DNA from: Actinomycetales bacterium
GTDB lineage: Bacteria > Actinomycetota > Actinomycetes > Actinomycetales > JAHECE01
Length of the DNA: 13,383 nt
Direction of reading: 5' to 3'
NCBI GenBank assembly: GCA_024641895.1
Contig: JAHECE010000047.1
Coordinates: 1-13,383, forward strand
Shown here: piece after piece, positions 1 to 7,001 of the stretch
How positions within the stretch are numbered: the stretch's first letter is position 1
Layout of the letters: every line of letters begins with the position of its first letter
The notes under the pieces: generated by a model
The model's database searches: none
The model's input: the letters and a program-made list of their open reading frames with translations, nothing else
Told to the model about the DNA's origin: nothing
Translations under genes and position numbers: made by a program

Positions 1-244
1 TCGCGGTGAGCATCACGATCGGCACGTCGGACTCGGCCCGGATCAGGCGGCAGACCTCGATCCCGTCCAGGCCGGGGAGCATCAGGTCGAGGAGCACGAC
101 GTCCGGCTCCGCGGCGCGAAACGCCTCGAGCGCACCTGCTCCGTCGGCACAGAACAGCGGCTCGAATCCTTCACCCTCCAGCACGATGCCGATCATCTCG
201 GCAAGCGCGGTGTCGTCGTCGACGACCAGGACCCGACCAGTCAT
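1..244 (-). CDS. mtrA: MtrA-type response regulator, N-terminal receiver domain (partial, runs off left edge)
   Basis: Only the first 81 codons are inside the window. They form an OmpR-class receiver domain: the acidic pocket is D9-D10-D11 in VLVVDDDTALAEM, the phosphoacceptor is D53 in LLDLMLPG, and the conserved switch Thr is T80 in VPIVMLTA. The wording is very close to actinobacterial MtrA, as I remember it, including GIEVCRLIRAESDVP. MtrA is the DNA-binding partner of the membrane histidine kinase MtrB and controls cell-wall and cell-division genes. The C-terminal winged helix and mtrB/lpqB would lie beyond the left edge. The ATG at 242-244 is the natural start because the receiver beta-1 strand follows at once; the sequence before it is only weakly Shine-Dalgarno-like. 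The gene is divergent from the membrane-protein operon at 435. Another OmpR-family regulator is possible but less likely. Confidence 0.9.
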   Translation of the reverse strand, partial: MTGRVLVVDDDTALAEMIGIVLEGEGFEPLFCADGAGALEAFRAAEPDVVLLDLMLPGLDGIEVCRLIRAESDVPIVMLTA

Positions 245-434
245 ATGCCCATGGTGGCACCCACGGGCCCGCGTTCGAGGCGACCGGCCTGGACGAATGG
301 GAAAAGACCAGGTGAGGAAAGCGAAGGGGGCGTCGCGACGGCGGTGTCGGCCCCGCGTGACACGATGACTGCGCTCGACGCGCAAGACCGTCAGGACGAA
401 CGCCCAGAAACCGCCCAGAACAGGAGCACCGCTG
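245..434. promoter_or_regulatory. Divergent intergenic region between mtrA and the membrane/MoxR operon
   Basis: These 190 bp must hold the promoters for leftward mtrA and for the rightward operon. I could not find a convincing -35/-10 pair for either direction. Three things are visible. An AGGAG Shine-Dalgarno lies at 422-426, nine bases before the ATG at 435. A 9-bp direct repeat, CGCCCAGAA, occurs at 401-409 and 412-420, an 11-bp period just upstream of that site. Two GTCA half-sites eight bases apart lie on the minus strand at 356-369. Auto-control by MtrA is plausible but not shown. Confidence 0.4.
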
Positions 435-1727
435 ATGACCGAGGGACGCGACGCAGCCCCTGCGCCTGACGACGGCACGGGCTCGAGCGCGCCGTCCGGG
501 GCCCAGCCCGAGCAGAACGCCTGGGGCGCAGCGCAGCCCCCGCGCTGGGGCCAGTACGCCTCGCAGCCGCCTGCGTCGTCGCAGCCGGGCGAACCGCGGG
601 ACAGCCAGGCCCCGGCGGGCCCGGGTCAGTACGGCCCGGGTCAGTACGGCCCGGGTCAGTACGGCCCGGGTCAGTACGGGCCGGGTCAGTACGGGCCGGG
701 TCAGTACGGGCCGGGTCAGTACGGGCAGTACGGACAGGCCCCGGGCGCACCGTACGGCTATGCCCAGCGACCGGCCGCGCCGAAGCCGGGGATCATCCCC
801 CTACGCCCCTTGTCCCTCGGTGAGCTGCTCGACGGCGCCTTCCGAGCCATCCGCACCAATCCGCGGGTGATGTTCGGGCTCTCGGCCGCCGTCGTCACCG
901 TCACGGCGCTCATCCAGCTCGCGATCACCTGGTCGGTGTTCCAGGACCTCGAGTCGCTCGTGATCACCTCGACGTCCGGCACCGCCTCCGACCTGGAGAA
1001 CCTGGACGCCGCGCTCGGCGATCTCGTGGCGCAGCTCGGCGTGACCTTGGGTGCGTCGACGATCTCGGGCGTCGTCACGACCATCCTGTCCGGCCTCTTG
1101 ATCATCTCGGTCAGCCAGTCCGTGCTGGGGCGCACAGCCGGCCTCGGGGAGGTCTGGGCATCGGCCAAGGGACAGATCCTGCGCCTGCTCGCCCTGAGCT
1201 TCCTGGTCTTGCTCATCGTGATCGCGCCGCTGGTGCCGTGGGCGGCCATCCTGATCGTCGCCCTCGCGCAGGAACAGGTCGGGCTCGCGATAGCGGTCGG
1301 GGCGCTCGGCCTCCTGCTCGTGATCGTCGCCGTCTCCTACCTCGTCACCAAGACCGTGCTCGCAACCCCGGCCCTCATGCTCGAGCGCGCCGGGATCGTC
1401 GCCGCGCTGCGCCGCGGCTGGGTCCTGACGACCGGCGCCTTCTGGCGTGTCCTCGGCATCTACCTCCTCACGATGGTGCTGGTCAGCATCGTCTCGGGGG
1501 CGATCAGCGGATCGACCTCGCTCATCCTGCAGCTCACCGGGCCGGACCCGACCGGCGCGATGTTCTCCCCGGCCTACCTCATCGGGACGACGATCGCCCA
1601 GATCGTGGCCGCCGCCCTCACGACGCCGTTCACGGCGGCCGTGATCGCGCTGCTCTACATCGACGTGCGCATGCGCAAGGAAGGGCTCGACCTCGAGCTC
1701 GCGCGGGCTTCGGAGCAGTCGCTCTGA
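435..1727 (+). CDS. Six-helix membrane protein with N-terminal (PGQYG)7 repeat, glycerophosphodiesterase-membrane-domain-like
   Basis: The 430-residue protein has two parts. Residues 1-115 are a low-complexity Pro/Gly/Gln/Tyr-rich tail, presumably cytosolic, containing seven PGQYG units at 63-97. Residues 119-430 start with the conserved motif GIIPLRPLSLGELLDGAF and then carry about six hydrophobic segments, roughly at 144-166, 206-228, 249-278, 283-306, 337-360 and 382-409. It ends in the family-like LLYIDVRMRKEGLDLEL. This resembles the actinobacterial membrane proteins annotated as glycerophosphoryl diester phosphodiesterase membrane-domain proteins; I see no catalytic phosphodiesterase domain, so that name should not be read as an activity. 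The ATG at 435 has a good Shine-Dalgarno (AGGAG, 422-426). It is the first gene of the operon with DUF4129, DUF4350, MoxR and DUF58, equivalent in position, as I recall, to Rv3689 beside moxR2 in M. tuberculosis. Confidence 0.85.
   Translation: MTEGRDAAPAPDDGTGSSAPSGAQPEQNAWGAAQPPRWGQYASQPPASSQPGEPRDSQAPAGPGQYGPGQYGPGQYGPGQYGPGQYGPGQYGPGQYGQYGQAPGAPYGYAQRPAAPKPGIIPLRPLSLGELLDGAFRAIRTNPRVMFGLSAAVVTVTALIQLAITWSVFQDLESLVITSTSGTASDLENLDAALGDLVAQLGVTLGASTISGVVTTILSGLLIISVSQSVLGRTAGLGEVWASAKGQILRLLALSFLVLLIVIAPLVPWAAILIVALAQEQVGLAIAVGALGLLLVIVAVSYLVTKTVLATPALMLERAGIVAALRRGWVLTTGAFWRVLGIYLLTMVLVSIVSGAISGSTSLILQLTGPDPTGAMFSPAYLIGTTIAQIVAAALTTPFTAAVIALLYIDVRMRKEGLDLELARASEQSL
621..725 (+). repeat. Seven tandem 15-bp units encoding (PGQYG)7
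   Basis: Seven head-to-tail copies of CCGGGTCAGTACGGS fill 621-725, in frame in the membrane protein starting at 435. The first three units end in GGC and the last four in GGG; otherwise the copies are identical. Such uniformity at synonymous positions points to recent expansion by slippage or unequal crossing-over. Each unit is a multiple of three, so copy-number change would alter tail length without breaking the frame. Confidence 0.95.
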
Positions 1728-1741
1728 CCGGGGCGGCTCTC

Positions 1742-2449
1742 GTGGCCCTGAGCGCGCGGTGGTCCGACCGCGCCCTGGTTCAGCCGGCCGACGTGCCTGT
1801 CGCGCCGGACGCCGCAGAGGCACGTCGTTGGGCGACGGACGAGCTCGCGCGGGCCATCTACACGCAGCGCACCGGACTCGTCCAGCGCCTGCTGGACTGG
1901 CTCTTCGAGCGGATCGACGAGCTGACCCGGCTCGGCTCGGGCGGTGCGGGCTGGCTCGTACCTTCAGCCGCCGTCCTGCTGACCGCCGTCGCAGTCACGG
2001 TCGCGATGGTGGTCGGCCCGCCGGGGCGCCGGCGGCGCGCGTCCGCGCCGACGACCGGCGTGCTCGAGGGCGACACCCGCAGCGCGGCGCAGCTTCGTGC
2101 GGCGGCGGACTCCGCAGCGGCACGAGGCGAGGTGTCTGCCGCGATCCTCGACAGGTTCCGCGCACTGGTCCGCGCCCTCGTCGAGCGGACGATCCTCGAG
2201 GACCGGCCCGGCCTCACGGCGCGCGAGGCCGTCGTCGAGGCGGGACGGCGCCTGCCCGGCCTGGCCGGGGAGCTGCTGGCTGCCGGCACGCTCTTCGACC
2301 GAGTCGCCTACGGGCACAAGAGCGGCGACTCGGCTGACGACGCCTGGCTCAAGGCCCTCGACCGGCAGGTTCACGCCGCCAGGCCGACGAGAACCGGAGC
2401 CGACCTGCCCGCCGCGGGCGCCGACGTCCTCGACGGGACGCCGCGATGA
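1742..2449 (+). CDS. DUF4129 domain single-pass membrane protein
   Basis: Starting at GTG 1742 the protein has 235 residues. An N-terminal part (1-69) contains the typical DVPVAPDAAEARRWATDEL segment. A single membrane helix follows at about 70-93 and then RRRR (96-99), so by the positive-inside rule the rest is cytosolic. Residues 115-210 form the DUF4129 domain, with the characteristic ILEDRPGLTAREAVVEA stretch. DUF4129 proteins are regularly found next to MoxR ATPases and sometimes fused to transglutaminase-like domains; no enzymatic domain is present here. The start is uncertain: GTG 1742 lies 14 bp after the previous stop with a GGGGCGG stretch (1730-1736) before it, and no ATG is nearby. 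The gene overlaps the next one by ATGA at 2446-2449, suggesting translational coupling. Confidence 0.8.
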   Translation: MALSARWSDRALVQPADVPVAPDAAEARRWATDELARAIYTQRTGLVQRLLDWLFERIDELTRLGSGGAGWLVPSAAVLLTAVAVTVAMVVGPPGRRRRASAPTTGVLEGDTRSAAQLRAAADSAAARGEVSAAILDRFRALVRALVERTILEDRPGLTAREAVVEAGRRLPGLAGELLAAGTLFDRVAYGHKSGDSADDAWLKALDRQVHAARPTRTGADLPAAGADVLDGTPR

Positions 2450-3669
2450 GCACTGGGGCGTCGCTCGGGGCAGACGGCACCGCCAACCGGGACGGCGCAG
2501 GCACAGCGCCGCCGCGGGGCGCCGTCGGCGAACCCGCGGCTCGGCGGCGCATCGGCCGTTGGTGGTGGCCCGCGTCCATCGTGATCGCTCTGCTGCTTCT
2601 CACGGTGTTGACGCTCGTCGTCGAGCGTCCGCCGTCGAGCCTGCCGCTCGCGCCGGACAACCCGAGGCCGGCGGGCGCCCGGGCGCTCGCCCAGATCCTC
2701 GAGCGCGAAGGCGTTCAGATCACCTTCGAGCGCACCGTGGCCGCGGCGACTGCCTCGACCGAGGCCGGGGACACCCTCTTCATCACCCATCCAGACCTGC
2801 TCAGCGCCGCCCAGTGGCGGGCGGTGGATCACACCGGAGCGGACCTCGTGCTCACGAATCTCACCTACTCCGAGCTCGAGCCGCTGCGCAGGATCCTCGA
2901 GACCACGGGCCTCGGGGCCGATGGTGTCCGCGACGCCGGCTGCTCGGACCCGGACGCGCTCGCAGCACAGACTCTGTCGACAGGCTCCGGCGACGTGCGC
3001 GCCATCGGGGGCGGCGTGATCATCTGCTTTCCCGGCACTGCCGAGCCCGGCTCGGAGCCCGAGCCGGGAGTTGGCGCCTACGCCGTCGTCAGCGACGGGG
3101 ATCGCACGATCCGCGTCCTGGCCAACAGCCGCCCCTTCACCAACGAGGGGCTCGACGAGGCCGGCAACGCTGCCCTCGTGCTGCGCGCCCTCGGACGCAC
3201 GCAGCACCTCACCTGGTTCGTGCCGTCGCCGACCGACTCCGGGCTCGAGCCGAGCGGCTCGCTGGTGCCACCCGGGGCCGGAGCCGTCGCCGCCTGGGGC
3301 ATTCTCGTGTTTCTCGCGACGGCGCTGTGGCGGGGACGCCGCCTCGGCAGAGTCGTCGTCGAACCCCTGCCCGTGCTGGTGCCGCCCGCCGAGACCACGA
3401 TCGGACGCGCCCGGCTGTACCGGCGGGCCCACGCTCACGGGCACGCGGCCGCCGCCCTGCGTGCCGGCACGGCCAGCCGGCTCGCGCATCGCGTCGGCGT
3501 TCCCGAGTCGTCCGGACCGCCAGCCCTGATCGAGGCGCTGGCTCGCGCCACGGGGCGTCCCCCGAGCGAGGTCGGCCGCCTCATGTACGGTCCGGCACCG
3601 GAGGACGACGCGGCACAGCTCGACCTGGTCCGCGCACTCGACTCCTTGGAAAGCGAGGTTCGCCCATGA
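2446..3669 (+). CDS. DUF4350 domain membrane protein
   Basis: This 407-residue protein has a Gly/Ala/Arg-rich N-terminus (1-38), a membrane helix at about 41-60 (WWPASIVIALLLLTVLTLVV) and an extracytoplasmic domain at about 68-270. That domain opens with the DUF4350 signature PDNPRPAGARALAQILEREG (70-89). A second helix lies at about 279-297, followed by a basic cytosolic tail of about 110 residues. The extracytoplasmic domain has a fold reminiscent of GATase-like or IFT-type binding domains in other DUF4350 members, but no ligand is known to me. The ATG at 2446 overlaps the stop of the DUF4129 gene, and the TGA at 3667-3669 overlaps the MoxR start. The strict coupling of all three suggests fixed stoichiometry in one membrane complex (inference). 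Confidence 0.85.
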   Translation: MSTGASLGADGTANRDGAGTAPPRGAVGEPAARRRIGRWWWPASIVIALLLLTVLTLVVERPPSSLPLAPDNPRPAGARALAQILEREGVQITFERTVAAATASTEAGDTLFITHPDLLSAAQWRAVDHTGADLVLTNLTYSELEPLRRILETTGLGADGVRDAGCSDPDALAAQTLSTGSGDVRAIGGGVIICFPGTAEPGSEPEPGVGAYAVVSDGDRTIRVLANSRPFTNEGLDEAGNAALVLRALGRTQHLTWFVPSPTDSGLEPSGSLVPPGAGAVAAWGILVFLATALWRGRRLGRVVVEPLPVLVPPAETTIGRARLYRRAHAHGHAAAALRAGTASRLAHRVGVPESSGPPALIEALARATGRPPSEVGRLMYGPAPEDDAAQLDLVRALDSLESEVRP

Positions 3670-4655
3670 TCACCCCGACACCGGCCCGGCCTTCCGCCGT
3701 CGACGAGAAGGCGGCACGAGACGCCCTGGCCGCGGTCCGCGCCGAGGTCGCCAAGGCCGTGGTGGGCCAGGACGCCGCGGTCACCGGCCTCGTGATCGCT
3801 CTCCTGTGCCGGGGTCACGTGCTGGTCGAGGGCGTGCCCGGCGTGGCCAAGACGCTTCTGGTGCGCGCGCTCGCGACCTCGCTCGAGCTCGACTTCAAGC
3901 GCGTCCAGTTCACGCCCGACCTCATGCCGGGCGACGTGACTGGATCCCTCGTCTTCGACTCGCGCAACGCCGCCTTCTCGTTCCGGCAGGGCCCCGTCTT
4001 CACCAACCTCCTGCTTGCCGACGAGATCAACCGGACGCCCCCGAAGACCCAGGCCTCACTTCTCGAGGCCATGGAGGAGCGCCAGGTCAGCGTTGACGGC
4101 AAGCCGGTACTGCTGCCTGAGCCGTTCGTCGTGATCGCCACCCAGAACCCGGTCGAGTACGAGGGCACCTACCCCCTTCCCGAGGCACAGCTCGACCGCT
4201 TCCTGCTCAAGCTGCTGCTCCCCCTCCCGGAGCGGGCCGCCGAGATCGAGGTGCTTCGCCGGCACAGCACCGGCTTCGACCCACGCGACCTCGCGGGTGC
4301 CGGGGTCCGAGCGGTCGCGTCACCGGCGGATCTCGACGCGGCCCGGGCCCAGGTGGCCCGCGTCGAGGTGGGACCTGAGGTGCTCGGCTACGTCGTCGAC
4401 CTCGGTCGGGCGACCCGCACGTCACCCTCACTCTCCCTGGGCGTCTCGCCACGAGGTGCGACCGCCCTGATCGCCACCGCGCGTGCCTGGGCATGGCTGT
4501 CGGGCCGAACCTTCGTGACACCGGACGACGTCAAGGCGCTGGCCCACCCCACGTGGCGGCACCGCGTGCAGCTGCGCCCCGAGGCCGAGCTCGAAGGCGT
4601 CAGCGCCGAGGGCGTCCTCGACGGCGTCCTGGCGGCCGTGCCCGTCCCCCGCTGA
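3666..4655 (+). CDS. MoxR family AAA+ ATPase
   Basis: The 329-residue AAA+ ATPase is complete. Walker A is GVPGVAKT (56-63), Walker B is LLLADEIN (115-122) with the catalytic Glu at E120, sensor 1 is ATQNP (158-162), and the MoxR-typical PLPEAQLDRF follows. The lid domain fills the C-terminal third. MoxR proteins are cytosolic hexameric chaperone-like ATPases that work with vWA-domain partners to mature or insert cofactors into protein complexes. The best-known case is activation of methanol dehydrogenase in Paracoccus; no dehydrogenase is encoded here. The ATG at 3666 overlaps the DUF4350 stop, and GAGG at 3655-3658 is well spaced. The gene lies immediately before the DUF58 gene, the usual MoxR partner. 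By neighbourhood it is the moxR2 (Rv3692) type of M. tuberculosis. Confidence 0.95.
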   Translation: MITPTPARPSAVDEKAARDALAAVRAEVAKAVVGQDAAVTGLVIALLCRGHVLVEGVPGVAKTLLVRALATSLELDFKRVQFTPDLMPGDVTGSLVFDSRNAAFSFRQGPVFTNLLLADEINRTPPKTQASLLEAMEERQVSVDGKPVLLPEPFVVIATQNPVEYEGTYPLPEAQLDRFLLKLLLPLPERAAEIEVLRRHSTGFDPRDLAGAGVRAVASPADLDAARAQVARVEVGPEVLGYVVDLGRATRTSPSLSLGVSPRGATALIATARAWAWLSGRTFVTPDDVKALAHPTWRHRVQLRPEAELEGVSAEGVLDGVLAAVPVPR

Positions 4656-4665
4656 GGCTTCGCCC

Positions 4666-5958
4666 ATGGCGATCTCCGGGCGCGCCGTCGCCTTCGCGTC
4701 AGCCGGCCTCATCCCGGTGCTCCTGGCGCCGCGTCTGGTCACGGTCGTGGCCTGGTTGGGCGTGCTCCTGCTCCTGACAGCCGCCGACCTCGCGATGGCG
4801 ACGCCCTTGAGCAGGGTCGAGGTCACGCGCCGGGCCCCCGACGGCGTCCGCCTCACGGAGTCCGTGTCGTCCGCGATCACCCTCGTGAACGACGGCAGCA
4901 GGATCTACCGAGGCGTCGTGCGGGACGCCTGGCAGCCCTCGGCCGGCGCCCAGGCCAACCGGCACGCCGTGCGCGTCGCGCCTGGCGAGAGCCTGCGGAT
5001 CCTGACCCGGCTCGCCCCCACACGACGAGGTGACCTGCACGCCGACCTCGTCACGCTGCGGGCGTTCGGCCCCCTCGGACTGGCCGCCAGGCAGTCTTCC
5101 CGGGATGCGCCCGCCACCCTGCGCGTCCTGCCGGAGTTCCGCTCGAGGCGCCACCTGCCCAGCAGGCTCGCCCGGCTGCGGGAGATGGACGGCCGGTCGG
5201 CCGTGCAGGTGCGAGGTCCCGGCACCGAGTTCGACTCGCTACGCACGTACGTCGCCGGCGACGACGTCCGCGCGATCGACTGGCGCGCCACAGCCCGGCG
5301 GACCGAACCCGTCGTGCGCACCTGGCGACCCGAGCGGGACCGTCGCGTCCTCATCGTCCTGGACGTCTCCCGCCTCTCCGCCGCCCGGCTCGGCGACGCT
5401 CCCCGGCTCGAGGCCCAGCTGGAGGCCGCGCTGCTGCTGGCCGCCCTCGCCTCGAGAGCCGGCGACCGGGTCGAGCTCGTCGCGGTGGACCGGGCCGTGC
5501 GTGCGCGAGTCGCGGGGGCAGGCGGCGCGGCGCTGCTGGGTGCCATGGCAGGCGCCATGGCACCCCTGGCCCCGGCGCTGGTCGAGCTGAACTGGACCGC
5601 CGTGACCAGAGTGGTCCGCGAACGACTGTCCCACCGGTCACTCGTGGTCCTGCTCACCGCCCTCGAGCCCGCGGCCGTCGTAAATGGGCTGCTGCCGGTC
5701 GCGGCGGCCCTCACCCGGGATCACCGGGTCGTGCTGGCCTCGGCGTCGGACCCGGTCCTGGCGGAGCTGCGCACTGCGCGCGGCTCGAGCGCGGAGGCCT
5801 TCGGCGCGGCCGCGGCGGAGCGGGCGGGTCTCGAGCGGGAGGCGGCGGCCGCCGCCCTTCGTCGCAAGGGGATCGACGTCGTCGACGCCGGACCCGAGGA
5901 GCTGGCTCCCGCGCTGGCCGATGCCTACCTCGCACTCAAGGCAGCTGGACGGCTCTAG
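4666..5958 (+). CDS. DUF58 domain protein (vWA-like MoxR partner)
   Basis: This 430-residue protein starts with two membrane helices (about 8-22 and 24-43). A beta-rich extracytoplasmic-type segment follows, then the DUF58 signature GTEFDSLRTYVAGDDVRAID and W (186-206), and a vWA-like domain from about 228. The first MIDAS loop reads D233-V-S235-R-L237-S; the canonical motif is DxSxS, so the third ligand position is Leu. The ATG at 4666 has TGAGG at 4652-4656 before it and starts 10 bp after the MoxR stop. DUF58 proteins are the standard gene partners of MoxR ATPases and are thought to link the ATPase to its client at the membrane. It is the last gene of the operon, converging on the SpoIIM gene 27 bp downstream. 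Confidence 0.9.
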   Translation: MAISGRAVAFASAGLIPVLLAPRLVTVVAWLGVLLLLTAADLAMATPLSRVEVTRRAPDGVRLTESVSSAITLVNDGSRIYRGVVRDAWQPSAGAQANRHAVRVAPGESLRILTRLAPTRRGDLHADLVTLRAFGPLGLAARQSSRDAPATLRVLPEFRSRRHLPSRLARLREMDGRSAVQVRGPGTEFDSLRTYVAGDDVRAIDWRATARRTEPVVRTWRPERDRRVLIVLDVSRLSAARLGDAPRLEAQLEAALLLAALASRAGDRVELVAVDRAVRARVAGAGGAALLGAMAGAMAPLAPALVELNWTAVTRVVRERLSHRSLVVLLTALEPAAVVNGLLPVAAALTRDHRVVLASASDPVLAELRTARGSSAEAFGAAAAERAGLEREAAAAALRRKGIDVVDAGPEELAPALADAYLALKAAGRL

Positions 5959-5966
5959 GTCCGTCC
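5947..5966. terminator. Possible hairpin at the convergent DUF58/SpoIIM ends
   Basis: GGACGG at 5947-5952 can pair with CCGTCC at 5961-5966 around an 8-base loop that contains the DUF58 stop codon. There is no U-tract on either side. It is the only hairpin I see in the very short convergent gap, so it may end both transcripts, but the stem is weak. Confidence 0.3.
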
Positions 5967-5985
5967 CAAGCCTTGCGAGGTGCGC

Positions 5986-6981
5986 TCAGCCCGCCGTCAC
6001 CGGGACATAGCCCGCGCGATCGGTGTCGAGGTCGCCTGTCACGCCGTCGCGGACGGCGCGCCTGCCGAGGATGAGCACGTAGGCCCAGAACGCGGCCAGG
6101 ACGAGCGCACCGATGACGATCTTCACCGGTCCCGGTAGCCCTGAAGGCGTCACGAAGGCTTCCACCAAGCCGGAGATCCCGAGGACGCCGACCAGCCCGA
6201 GCGCCACGGTCACCAGCGATCTCGTCTCGCGCGCGACGGACCGCCCGCGGGGCACGGGCCCGGGCGCCACCCAGGACCAGAAGATGCGCAGACCGGCCGC
6301 ACCCGCGACGAAGATCGCGGTCAGCTCCATCAGCCCGTGCGGCAGGATCAGGCCGAAGAAGACGCCGAGCCGGTCGTACTCGGCCATCACCCCGGCGGCA
6401 GCACCGACTGCGATGGCGTTCTGGCCGAGGACCCACACCGGGAAGACGCCTGTGATGCCCAGACCGATGGCCTGCGCGGCGATCCAGGCGTTGTTGGACC
6501 AGACCTGCGCGGCGAACGACGGCGCAGGCGCCGAGGAGTAGTACGCCTCGAACGCTTGTTCCGTGTACCGCTGGAGCTCGGCCGGGCTGCCCACGACGGC
6601 CTGCGCCTCCGGGGTGGTCGCCACCCACCAGCCGGCGGTGACCGCGAGGGCGCAGAACGCGAGCATCACTGCGACCGTCAGCCAGCGAATCCGGTACAGG
6701 GCCGCGGGCAGCGACCGGCGGACGAATTCGACGACGTCCGACCAGGACGGCTCGTGGGAACCTGCGATGGCGACCCGCGCCCGGGCGAGGAGGCCGGACA
6801 GCCGGGCCACCAGGGCCGGATCGGGTGCAGCCGACTGGACCATGGAAAGGTGCGTGGCCGTGGTCTGGTAGAGCCGGACCAGCTCGTCGGCCTCGGGCCC
6901 GGTGAGGCGACGTCGGTGGACGAGGTCCTTGAACCGCTGCCACTGCGCCTCGTGCACGGCGGAGAACGCGTCGACGTCCAC
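5986..6981 (-). CDS. SpoIIM/DUF95 family integral membrane protein
   Basis: From GTG 6981 the protein has 331 residues. A soluble helical N-terminus (about 1-95) is followed by five or six hydrophobic segments (about 99-122, 167-200, 205-233, 255-278, 286-307). Family-like residues include SNNAWIAAQAIGLGITGVFP (162-181) and LPHGLMEL (213-220), where H215 and E219 face the same intramembrane turn. Stage II sporulation protein M acts in engulfment in Bacillus; actinobacterial members occur in non-sporulating bacteria next to RDD and MoxR genes, so a sporulation role is not implied. I chose GTG 6981 because AGGG lies eight bases before it and the sequence MDVDAFSAVHEAQW matches the usual family start. 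An in-frame ATG at 7002 would overlap the divergent RDD start and has no such site. Confidence 0.85.
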   Translation of the reverse strand: MDVDAFSAVHEAQWQRFKDLVHRRRLTGPEADELVRLYQTTATHLSMVQSAAPDPALVARLSGLLARARVAIAGSHEPSWSDVVEFVRRSLPAALYRIRWLTVAVMLAFCALAVTAGWWVATTPEAQAVVGSPAELQRYTEQAFEAYYSSAPAPSFAAQVWSNNAWIAAQAIGLGITGVFPVWVLGQNAIAVGAAAGVMAEYDRLGVFFGLILPHGLMELTAIFVAGAAGLRIFWSWVAPGPVPRGRSVARETRSLVTVALGLVGVLGISGLVEAFVTPSGLPGPVKIVIGALVLAAFWAYVLILGRRAVRDGVTGDLDTDRAGYVPVTAG

Positions 6982-6987
6982 GCTGGA

Positions 6988-7001
6988 TACCCTGCCACAC
7001 A
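6988..7001 (+). promoter_or_regulatory. Candidate -10 box for a leaderless RDD transcript
   Basis: TACCCT at 6988-6993 matches the actinobacterial TANNNT -10 consensus and lies exactly seven bases before the A of the RDD ATG at 7001. That spacing puts transcription start at or next to the start codon. No Shine-Dalgarno precedes the ATG (the bases are CCTGCCACAC). No clear -35 box is visible. The box also overlaps the upstream leader of the divergent SpoIIM gene. Confidence 0.45.

Noticed and set aside
1238..1741. Upstream extension of the DUF4129 frame inside the preceding gene
   Set aside because: It overlaps the confident membrane-protein gene in another frame, and its residues lack DUF4129 similarity; the family sequence begins only after about 1742.
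801..1823. Long minus-strand open frame opposite the first membrane protein
   Set aside because: Its product is Arg/Asp/His-rich without any family motif, the typical antisense shadow in high-GC DNA, while the plus strand gives a clear membrane protein.
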